From Neckera pumila (lineage: Eukaryota; Streptophyta; Bryopsida; Hypnales; Neckeraceae): 64,000 nucleotides of DNA. How positions within the stretch are numbered: position 1 is the stretch's first letter; every line of letters starts with the position of its first letter. Location of the stretch: positions 34,485,282-34,549,281 of the forward strand of contig OZ018409.1 in the NCBI GenBank assembly GCA_963969595.1, written 5' to 3'. The notes beneath the pieces are model-generated. The model ran no database searches, was not told the DNA's origin, and worked only from the letters and a program-made list of their open reading frames with translations. Positions 25,201 through 37,200 of this stretch are shown in pieces. The position numbers and the translations under genes are program-made.

Positions 25201-28200
25201 TTTATTACAACATTGCAACCATGAAGATTGGCATTTTTCAATTCCATTATTAACATCTTAACAATTTAGTGTTTTGAACCATTCTCTACTTCTTTCTACT
25301 TACTTTGTTTTTCTTGTATGTTGTACAATTCCAAATAATCTGAAAATTTTCAAGCATGTAGCCAACTTGCTCTGAAGAATGAATCCAAAGAAGCACAACC
25401 AGTTTAGAATTTTTCCCATAATAATTTGACCTTGTGAAGTGCAGCTGCCCGGTTTTTTGTAGGGCCCAAAAAAGGACTTTTGCCACTTCAAATGCTAATA
25501 TCTTCCAATCTACACGATGGATATTTTTGAAATTTTTTCCACACATTCCTAATCCAGAGTACTACAAGATTCTATGGTTCTATGTGTCCAAAAATGATAT
25601 TTTTCAAAAATTTGGTACTTGTGCTAGAAATGGCAGTTTTAGAGCATTTTTGGTGAGAATATAGTCAAGGAACTTTAGGGGTTAAAAAGGTTCAAAGCCA
25701 AAAAATGTAGTTGAACAAGGTGCAAATAAACTTGATTCCTTCACTTTAAATGCAAGTATATTGCAGTCTACAAGATCAAAGTTTCTAAAATTTCTTCCAC
25801 ACATTCTTAAACTAAGGCAGTATGCTTTTACAGCGACCAATTAAGCCTACCTAATTCATCATTGACAATAGAACATACTTCAAGCAACATATCAGTCCTT
25901 CCTAGATAGGGGTTGCAATTAGAACACAGTTGATTTTAGGTGTAGTTACCTTAGTGAGTACAAGATCCTATGGTTCAATATGCAAAAATACATTTAAAAT
26001 TTTTTTTTTGCTCTTTGCTGTAGAAATGGCAATTTTGAGTGGTTTTTGATGGAAAAAGGACCTTGGGACTTTAGGGGTTAATTGCAAAGATAACAGATGT
26101 ATGAAGAATGGGCTCTAATTTTCATTCGTAACTTCTTGTAATACAAATAAATGATAAATTCAACACAATCATATTAAAAATTACTATTGAATATCATTGA
26201 ATGCAATTTTGAGGTGTTTTATGTAATAAAATTACTAAAGTTTAAGGTTTTCAAAATTTCTAAGACCAAAAATGATGTATTATAATATCATTTAATTTTT
26301 TATTTAATAAAATAATTATAAACCTATTCAATTTTCCAAGAGTATTAAAAATTTTCTAGACATTTCTAGCACAAGTACCAAATTTTTAGTAATATTTATT
26401 ACATATAATTTTTTTAAATACTAATAAGGTTGTATTATTTAGAATATACTTTCATTAAATTTTTAAATAAAATGATTTTTTTTTCCACAAAATCACCCTT
26501 TGAAATATTTTTGTTTGAAACAGAATTATTTTCAACAAGCATTAAAAATCATTCAGTAAATATGACAGAGTATTATATGTATTCATTATGTCCTAAAATG
26601 ATCTTCTAGTTCTTCTTAATTTAATTGCAATAAGCTTAATCCTACACTTTGAAGAGGGATTCAAAACTCAAAGTTTCAGGATGATAGGACTATACGAGTC
26701 CATCAAATTGTACTTACACCTTGAAACAGCTTCAAATAATGTATTTTTGAAGAAAAAAAATCAAATATTTCCTCCAATGGGAAGATTATTTAACCAAATT
26801 TTAATAATATATGCAATTAACAAAAATTTAAGAACATACTTGAGTTGCAATTGCTGATGTTTGTGCACTAAAATTGATAACTATAGACATGTAGTTCTTA
26901 TTTTCACGTAATCGAGCAATGAGATCCATCACAATAGCACTTTTTCCAACACCAGATACACCTTGGAATAAAACGTGTTTATTGACTTCAAGATATATCT
27001 CCATGAGAAATCCTAATCTTGTTGTGTCTAAAGTTGGTACCATTAATTCAAAAAAGGATGTACCGGGAATGTATGCGAAGGGTAAAATTATATCCTCCCA
27101 TGGTGCTAGGCTCTACATTTTATAATAAGTAATCATCAAAATTTAAGAATTTAGTATAGATTGTATATATATTAAATTCTTATATAAAAAACAAGAATAA
27201 CATACTTTAATAAAATTTACTTTCATATATGCCAATAATTGTCAAAAAATAAATTCTACTGAAGAATTATTAAAATATAAGTAATTTTCAATCTCAAAAT
27301 GTTTAAATATCAAGTAGAAAATCATTTGGTTTATTATGATATTTTTGCGTCAAAAAATTCAATTCTAAATTTTTAGATGAATCACATTTAATATCAGTGA
27401 AATTTTAAATACAAACCTTATCTTTGACATTGACAAAGTAATCATAGACGGTATCTGATCCTGGAAAGGCTGCCACCGTTTCAAATTCGGTTCTAAAAAA
27501 TTCATCAAATCCTTCAGTACTTTTATGATCAATGTTTCCACCAATAGACCAAACATATGAAAATGCAAATACGCGATTTAAAGTGGCTTGAATTTCATCG
27601 GGGATATCTTCTTCAAATTCACCTTCAACATTGATCCCTCGCAAAGGTTGAAGCAAGGCTTGATAACAAAAACACAATGATGTGACTATATTGATATTCA
27701 CGGATGGAATGTTTTCTCGACACTTTGTCCTTAAATATTTTAAACCAAGGTCTACCCAAGTGTCAAACAACATATATATGTGGTCCACAACCTGTAATTA
27801 AATAAGAATTAGAATGAGTCAATTTTCATCTAAGTAGAAGAATCAAGATTATTACATTTGAAAACTATTGAATACAAATTATATATAAATAGTGTATCTA
27901 AATATTTAAAATATTATAGTTTAAAGATGCATAATGCTTTTTAATTGAATAAAATTGACTATAATTAATAAGAAATAATTTTATTATATTAAAAGAATTA
28001 ACTCTTATACCTTGTTTAAAAATATACCATTATCTAACAAATTATTGAAAATAAAAATAATCAAAATAAAAAATACTTATGTTTAGAAAAATCTATCAAT
28101 TATTGAATTATGAAAATACCAATAACGATCTTAGAGTTTTCCAAATTGAGAAAATTGAAAATTTGACATTTCATACAACTTATACACAAAATTCCAAAGT

Positions 28201-31200
28201 TGATGTCAAATAATAAATTGTGCATCTTGATCAATGAATTATATTAGTATGTTTATATCTATTATATTGTTTATTCATATTATAAAATTAATTTTAAATA
28301 ATATTTTATTTTATAATTATTACATATTATTTGAATTTGAATTTTAAATGAAAATTTGTTGCTGTGGATTTGAAGAGTAAATTTTTAAATTCATGCGCAA
28401 AATTTTATGTAATTTGTTAATAACAAATTATCAAAGACTTTAAATCCAAAGGATAAGAAAAATTGTTAGATTAACAAATTCACACTCAGTTTTTTACAAT
28501 TAAAAGTTTTGAATAATATATAAGAAGGAGATTTACAAAATATTGTAAAAGTTAGATATGTGAAATGAGCAAACTATACATGGCCAAAAATTTGTTAGTT
28601 TTGAACTCACACCTTAATTCCTAAAGTTCTACAGTGTTTTTTGATCCAAAATCGCTTCAAAATACTCATGTTTAAAGCAAGGCTTAAATCTTTATTTGTT
28701 TTTGAACAAATTCAACGACATTATGACCTTTGGTTGGTGATTGTTAATAAATGAGCGTACAATTTATAAGCCCATCAATCTAGGAATCTATACTATAATT
28801 ATCTTCTACAATTATAGGTGTCTACATTATAGATACCTATGTTATAGATTCTTTCCATATTATAGTATACCTATGTTATAGGTATATATGTTATAAACAC
28901 CTATAATCGTAGAAAATTCTCATAACTTTCACCTCACTACTTGGAATTCAATGGTTCAAATGCTTTCAAGTAAGTATGAATCTATAAAATCCAAAAAAAT
29001 TGATTAATATTTTTTTGAGTATATATTTTTTGATGCCCATTTTGACATTGAGATGAAAAAAAGACTTCTAACTTTTGCAGTATTTATTGGAATGATATGA
29101 AACTAATTTCAAGGTTGCTAGTACGTAAGCCTAGCTAGGATCTTGAGTTTACATGTGGTTATAAGATACCTATATTAAAGGCACTTTCTGTGGTTATAAA
29201 TACATAAATTATAGGCACCTTCAATGGTAGTAGGGTACCTACTTATATCTAGGCTCAAGGCTCATAGGCTCGCATTTTTAGGCTCACGCGCTAGCGTCAA
29301 GCTATTCTTCACACATAGATTAGGATAATTAGCATCCACCTTAAGAATTTTGTACAAAAACTCCCAAATTATGAACTCCACACAACTTGCTCAAGTTCTC
29401 AAAAGAACCAAAAAAGGCTCCTTAGTCCTTTAGGGGTTGATTTATTCTAGCATTCTTGATTGTTGACAAGTTAACATAAGTATTTCTATTGTTTGTCATT
29501 GAAGCATAGAAATCTACAACTATAGATCCAATGGATATTATTTTAATATTATAATAAAAGTCCTCAAAGACAATATATGCACATTAAATTTCATACGATT
29601 TGAATTTATATAGTAGAAGATATTGAATATGATAATATTTTGTCTTTCAAAAAATTAAAATTTTGATAATGTAGTCAACAAATTGTATTGGTGCATTGGT
29701 TGGTCTATTTTTCTATAGTTCACATATTGCATGTCATAATATTGATATTGAACTCTATCTGACAAAGAGTATTTTCAAAAAAAATTATTAAAAACTACCA
29801 ACTTGTGGTATATTGGCCAATTTTGGAAATTAAAACTTTAAAAAAGATTCTAACCATACAAAGATCTAATAGACTATCATTCCACAGACTAAAAACAAAT
29901 TCAAGCCACTTAACTTCATAAATTGCAAGACTATAATATTCTAAATTTGAACAAAAAGTCTCTGCTAGACAAGGTCAGTAAACTTTTAGTCCTCTTGGAT
30001 TAAATTTTTTTTCTATATGAAAAGAAAATTTCATATCATTCATTAGTATATCTTGTAAAATACAATCATGCAAAATTTTAGAAGCAAATAATGGATCTAC
30101 ATTACTTAAAATCACCTTGCAATATGATGAAGCCAATTAATTCAGCAATACATTTAGCCATTTTTGGATGATTTCATTTGCACTTTAGAGTGGGTTTTTT
30201 TCAAATCCAAATAGTCCCAAAATAGAAGAAATAATTTTAAATTTGTGGAAATAATTTCAAAATCTTAGACTTTATAGATTGTAAGATTAGGGCATTTGAA
30301 ATTAGAAAGAAAAATTATAAAATTTTCCTATCATAGTTAGCAAAGTTAGATTCCTCTTGGGGTGTGATCTTAGAGCTAAAATGATAAAAGAACTCATCAT
30401 TGCATAAGAAATCATCAAAAAAGGACTAGTGTATTGCCAATTCACTTAACTTTTTTGCATTGCTATTTTCCAAATTTGCTTCTAAAATTTTTCATTAGTG
30501 AATCTAACATCATATGCTTGTGAATGGTGAAAATTTGCATTTTTGTGTAAAGCAAATTTTTACTACGAGAGGTTTCAAAGTTTATTGACCACATTCTCAA
30601 GAATGAAAAGAATTGATTTTCTTACTTCAAACATTATTATCTTTCAATCTATACTAGTGTGACCCTGTGCCGTTGGCCCAATTTTCATCTACTCCCGGTT
30701 CCACTCTTGGTTCTACTTCCGATTCTACTCCCAGTTCTACTCCCGGTTCCACTCCCAGTACCAAGAACCAAAATCAAAGTAAAAGTAATTTTCTAATTTT
30801 TTAATCAATAAATACTTTGAAATTCAATAACTTTTGCACCACCGCTCCAAACGCCACGAAACCAAGCCGGTGCACCCTTCCTCGGCGAGAGCTTTCCGAT
30901 GGTACCAAGCACGCGGCCGGGGGACGGACGGTCAGGAAGTTGTCCACGCTACAAACAAAACAAAACAAAACAAAACAAAACAAAACAAAACAAAACAAAA
31001 CAAACAAACAAACAAACAAACAAACAAACAAACAAACAAACAAACAAACAAACAAACAAACAAACAAACAAACAGCCTCATTTAAGGTATTGATGATCAA
31101 ATGGGCTGAAATTTATTTTAGATATTGCTTTATTTATTTAATTCACTTTTGTACAATTCAAATTAAAAAAAAAGTTTTATTTTTTATTTTGTACACTGTA

Positions 31201-34200
31201 TAAAAAATGGATCATTTTAGACTTTTCTTGTCTAAAATACCCTCCATCCTTTTGGAGTTAAGTTTGAGGGAATCTTCTAAGTATCAATACCTTAAATGAG
31301 GCTGTTTGTTTGTTTGTTTGTTTGTTTGTTTGTTTGTTTGTTTGTTTGTTTGTTTGTTTGTTTTGTTTTGTTTTGTTTGTAGCGTGGACAACTTTTTGAC
31401 CGTGCATCTCCCAGCCGCGTGCTTGGTACCGTCGGAAAGCTCTCGCCGAGGAAGGGTGTACCGGCTTGATTTCGTGGCGTTTGGAGCGGTGGTGCAAAAG
31501 TTGTTGAATTTCAAAGTATTTATTGATTAAAAAATTAGAAAATTACTTTTACTTTGATTTTGGTGGCCTTCTTGGTACTGGGAGGGGAACCGGGAGTAGA
31601 ACTGGGAGTAGAATTGGAAGTAGAACCAAGAGTGGAACCAGGAGTAGATGAAATTGGGCCAACGGCACAGGGCCACACTAGTAACTATGAAGACCTCAAA
31701 GACAAGCTGTATTAATGCATTTTGAAAGATTCAACATTCATTATAATATCATATTATGTATATTTAAAAATTATTGTGGTACAAGCTTTTTTATTCTTGA
31801 ATATTTTTTTTTGTTGAAACTATATATAATAAAAAATAAAAAATAGTTCAACAATCCCTCAGCCAACTACTACAAAGATATTGTAGATCTGTGGAATATT
31901 GGAATTTTTTCATGATGTTTAATATTTTTAAATTTGAAGATATATATTTCTAAGCTTCTTTGTTCCAAAATTTTATACAATTTATAAACATTTGCTAGTA
32001 CATGGATTAATCCTTAAAGAACTAGACATTCAATTTTGAACAACTGATGAATGCAAGCATGACCCAATTACACAATAGTTTGTTTTTCTTTCCATCTAAA
32101 TGCTTGTAGATTTTTATATTACTTCTCTTTCATTTGGATGATATAAATCTTCAAGTCTTTTTGCAAATATTCCAGAATCAATGGTATATAAGAATATTTG
32201 ACTTGAAAAGTTAACTTTCTAAGTTAAAAAATTACCTTTCAACAACAACTTGAATAAATATATTAAATAAAAATCTTAGAATATACAACAATATAACTTA
32301 AAATTTCCAACTTTAAAAAACCAAATTCTTGTAAAAATTACAGTATTGAGACTATAAACGATTCTAGAAATAATTTTCAATTCTTGCTTTCAAATTTTAT
32401 TTAAAAATAGTGGTCAATATAGTAAATTGTTGATCTAATTAACCATATATATATGATCTTTTGATTGTATTTACAACTTCTATCTGAAATTGATCATTAA
32501 TTTATTTTTTTAAGTTGCTTTTCATAATGCATTTCTATAATTTAGGGTATTTGGAAAATTCCTTGTCTTTATTCATTTTCAATTACTTACATGCTCAAAA
32601 AGTTTCAAAGACTTTGGAGTTGGCATAATAGGTACTCCTCTATTACATGTTAATATAAAAAAGTCTCGAATGAAAAAAAATCAAAATCCAGTTCAAAATT
32701 TCATGCCAAAAATTGCAATGTTACCAAAAATATGTTAGTTGATCCATTAAGGATTAAATATTGAAAAAAAAACTCCTTGAGTTTGGATTCAAATATCTTT
32801 ACAAGGGCATATATCAATTCAATGCCATATACCCATTCATCCATATTCATCTCAATGAATCAATTCAATCATGTAAAATTGCAAAAAACTTGTGCACAAT
32901 ATATACCCCTATGCATAGTTGTCATTGATTCAAAGTCTTATTGCATTTTCACACATATAATCATTTGAAAAAGATTTTTTAATCATACCTATTCATATAA
33001 TACTATTAAATTGAATGTCAATAAATTTCACCTTTTTTGACAAAGATGTTCCAATTTCACTTGGAAATCGTTGTAACCATGATTGTACATACGGGCGCCA
33101 TCCAAGTTCTTCGGGAGGAACGTATACCATTCCACAACGGCTAACCGTTGCGGGTGATGCAACAGCCAAGTCTTGGACCTCAAATAACATCCTCATAGTA
33201 CCTAGAATATCATCATTCAAAAAAATTGGCAGCTATTCAAAGTTAGTTGGCAAAATTGGAAAAAAATTGGATGCAAGTTGAAAACATTGGCAAAACATCA
33301 ATGAAAAAATTTATTCCAGAGTATTGTTTAGTATAAAACATAGAGAAAATATTCGGACTTTGTACTTGGAAAAAAACATTCAATTTAAGAATAAAGGAAA
33401 ACAGCTGGTAAAACTTTAAAAAAATCATGAACACAAACCTGGGTTCAATTTAATTCGCTCTCCATTTGGTAGACATAGTACACAATTATCATCCAAGACT
33501 GTGTTTAAATTTTCTATCCATATTGCATCCACGGGTCCATCAAAAACAACCCATTTCCGATCCGGGGTTGTATCTGCTACACAACCACGGATTATTGTAC
33601 TTCCAAGTCCGTCAGTCCATTCATTGGTCAACAAATTGTACTCTCCATAGAGCTCACCCATCTTAATGCATTTTGGATTTAGAACATACGAATGAGTGAT
33701 TTGAAAAGAAGGGTTTGGATGATCTTCTACACGTAATTTGGTCATTGCCATTTGGAGCATATTAGCACATATAGTTTTACCTCCACCGGTTGGTCCAACG
33801 GTCATCACACCAAATCGAACATTCATAGTCTCAAATAATTGGATAACCTTAATTACAAATGTAGGTTTGGCTTGGTAGCCTTTTTGCAATAAACAAAATT
33901 CAATTGCTGTTTGAACAGCTCCAAAATCTTGTCGAGGAATAATAACACCTACATATAGTAAACATTTAATGTTCAAACAATGTGTTAGGATTTAAAACAA
34001 ATGCTATTAGAAGCACAAAGTAAAATTGAAGTTACCTTTATAACTATAATAATGACAATTTTTTATTTTTTTTAAATCTAATAGTATTGTATTATAACTT
34101 GTATTAGTACAATCTAAAATATACTATAAATGTATTGGATTTATTCAAGATTCTAAAAAAATTGACGCTTTAAAGACTAGACATTCAAATTTTGAACAAT

Positions 34201-37200
34201 AGGTGAATACAAACACATCCCAAATATCCAATTTTTTTTCATCTATTGATTTTAATAAAGATTTTTGAATTTTTTCTTTAAGATTTGTATAATATAGATT
34301 TTGAAGACTAACCTTTCTTTATATTTTGTACTTAAATGGATGTAGGTTGGTTTGACCTCAAAAAATGATTTTTTTTTGTTCAAAATATAACCATTAAAAA
34401 TGACTTAAATAAAAAATTAAATAAAAATTCTTCAAAAATTATTATAATTAGAACTTAAGAAAAAACTTTTGCAAAAAATCCCAAATATTCAATTTTTACA
34501 ATCACTTTAAAAAAGAATTCTTGGTTTTTGACTACAAATTTCATTGAAAAATAATGGCTTGTATACTAGTTAAATATGATCTATACATCATACATTTTAC
34601 AACTATCCTTTGAAAATCATCATTAAATTATTATTCTAAATTGTATTTTAGAACGCTCCTTTACAATTCTGGAAATCTAGACTATCCCTTGGTTCATAAG
34701 GGGTTAAACATAATAAAAATAAGATTCAACTAAGAATTTTTACCAGGGAAAAGATCTCCAATAATGGCCATAAATAAATCAGCATCTTCTTGTAGAAACT
34801 TGGGAAGATTACTATCTTTGAAAGCACGGATTAAAACCACGTCTTCAACAAGATCCGGATTTGCTCGTTTTAATGATCCAGCCATGACTAATACAGACTT
34901 CACTGCTCTCATTCCAAAATCGTAATGATCTTGTTGGCTTAATTGTTCACTTGACAATTTATACAATTTCACCATCTTCCTTGATAAAGTCTTTGCATTT
35001 GCAAATCCTAATAAATAAATAGGCAATTGTCTTGAAAGCAATGCAAGTAAATTACATTATTCATTGTTTATTTAATTAAACTTATAAGAATGTTGAATAA
35101 AAATAAACATTTTATTTATATGATTGCCAAATATAAACTTATATAAATTTTTATTTATTTCGTGTTTGATTCATTGTGTTTGGTACATATATACAACAAA
35201 ACAATATGTAATTAGAAATACAACTTTCTATAAAGTTTCTGCACTAAAGTAGATAAACAAGTTGCATATTAGATTTATAAGTTATTAATTTTGGTTTTAA
35301 TGAAAAAGATTGCTAAATTATCTTGAAAATAAGAGAAGCCATTACAAAAAAATTTAGGCCTCAACAAGACTGCCAGTGCGTGATTTTTGGCACCTGCAAG
35401 GTGCAATTACAGAAAAAAAATATTAAAAAATAATTCAATCTAACATGGCGTTGGCAGCACTGATGTGGTCCACGTCACATTTCAAAATTTTAATTTTTTT
35501 GATTTTTATTATTTTCCATAATAGCACCATGGGGTTGCAAGGCAACGGCCTTGTTGAAGGCTGAAATTTTTCCTAATGTTGAAGAAGTACTCAAATTGAT
35601 GCATCCAAAGAAATATGGGTCTATCAAAATATTTCTAAAAAATATTATGTTACCATGAAAAAATACTAATAATAAACCATATATAAGATCTAAAATGATT
35701 TTTTTTAATAGTTTAAATTTTGAATTTTATTTTTAATATTAATTAAAATATTATAAAATTTTGCATTGAATTTTTTCTTTGAGTATAATTTTGAGTGAGT
35801 TTTATTTTGTTTTTTATCTATCGTTATATACTTGAGGGGAAATACACATCTTATAGGTTTATAAAATTTTATCCAAGAAAGAAGTAGCAATTTTCAAAGT
35901 ATTTTTTGTTATCATTAAATTCACAATTTAACAAATATAGTCAAACTATTGGTATTTGAAACCACAGTTGAATTACTATTCTTGTAAAAATGAGTATGCC
36001 ATGCTAGTATTACATTTAGATTACAATCCAAAGAAGCAAGGATTACTTTAACATTTCAATCAAATCTCCAAACTAAGTGTTTATCCATAACATAAATAGT
36101 TTAAAGATTTGTTGCCTAAAGAATCAATTGCCAATTTGTACAAACAACTTTGTTGCTGCAAATAAGATTCTATTTTTAACCAAAAGAGATTAATATAGTA
36201 ATAACAATTTATTGTTCCTAAAGGCTAAATTCTACCAATCTTCTAATTTTATCAAATTATTATAGTCAACTTCACTAAATTAAAAAAACATAAAGATGCA
36301 TAAAAAAATTTGAAATTTTATTGAAATAAGTATAAGAGCAAAAATTCATATGATTCAGTTATTAATATTTAAATCTGATATAAAATAAATCTATAATAAT
36401 TCATGAAATGGTCTTTGACCTCAATTATTTGAGTTCAATAATAATTTCAACCTTGAGGCATCAAATACATTCCAAATTGTTTTATAAAAATAAGACATGT
36501 AGATATGTTCATAATATTGAACCATAAATTAAGTTACTGCCCATCTCCGTAATTTCTAGTGGTAAACCAGCCGGGGTGAACTGATCCTTTCGCTCATTTT
36601 TAGTTTTATTCCTAGTAAAAACACATGAACTATTTACTTGCTACACATCATAAAATTTGAAATTTGAAATTCATATTTGCACTCAAAGGTCCCAAATTAG
36701 TTAGAAATGGTGTAGAAAATTGTTTAATCAAGCACAAAATAGGGGATCTTTTTTAATATGCACTCTTGGAAAAAATATCGGCGACTTTGGAAGGATGAGT
36801 GATAGGGGTTGGTTCACCCCAACCGAGAAACTATAAGAGTACCACAAATTTGTTTTGAGATGGAGGGAGTGTAAGATTTGGGTATACAATTACCTTCGGA
36901 AAACAACATCACTTCTGCTACAAGAGCATAATCGGGTATCATCATGGAGACCGGTCGAAATAAAACCTTTAAATTGTCCGGTAATTCAGTTCTCCCTGCA
37001 TATCCCGGATTCATCGTGATAAACACTCCACATGTATTTATTAATTTTATTTCTCTTCCTTCAAAGTTGAACTTTGTAAGGCCCGCTTTTAAAGCATTTT
37101 GAATTGTCAAAAGTTGTTGTGCAACCACAGAAAGGACTTCAATATCAATACGATTGAATTCGTCAAAACATGCCCAAGCTCCACATTGAGTCAATCCAGC

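Larger units (their letters stand above)
23598..26077. mobile_element. TTAA-site element split by two younger insertions
   Basis: Left end CCCCTAAAGTCCC with subterminal hairpin TTCCCTCAAGGGA, right end GGGACTTTAGGGG|TTAA at 26077. Compared with the complete copy at 44665-45586, its sequence is interrupted by a SINE-like element (23873-24380) and a complete second TTAA element (24758-25681), and resumes after each. About 140 bases near 25815-25955 are also extra. Net of these it is near the normal 0.92 kb size. Confidence 0.7.
15973..26839 (-). other. Intron 24 (10.9 kb), hot spot of TTAA elements
   Basis: Separates the AAA3 Walker A exon from the Walker B exon. More than half is made of repeated elements: TTAA-site elements at 16269, 18897, 22363, 23598 and 24758, a MITE at 20502, a SINE-like copy at 23873, and a dispersed repeat at 21690. 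The rest is AT-rich with nothing recognisable. Confidence 0.85.
27792..33031 (-). other. Intron 22 (5.2 kb)
   Basis: Contains a TTAA-site element (28618-29436), an inverted pair of SINE-like elements (30653-31094 and 31283-31682) and a diverged TTAA-site element (32011-32753). The stretches 27792-28617 and 29440-30650 are AT-rich with nothing recognised. Confidence 0.85.
35008..36893 (-). other. Intron 19
   Basis: 1886 bases. Contains a CATTAG-end MITE (35340-35578) and a Stowaway-like element (36537-36871); otherwise AT-rich with no gene. Confidence 0.85.

Noticed and set aside
24758..25681. TA target duplication (Tc1/mariner) for the CCCCTAAAGG elements
   Set aside because: Left flanks are TTAA in nearly all copies and right flanks TTAA, so the outer T and A are part of the target; TTAA fits better.
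30801..31100. Open frames of 60-130 codons through TTTG/AAAC tracts (also at 24144-24477 and 31258-31530)
   Set aside because: They translate simple repeats and the SINE-like core in several frames at once, and no known protein emerges.
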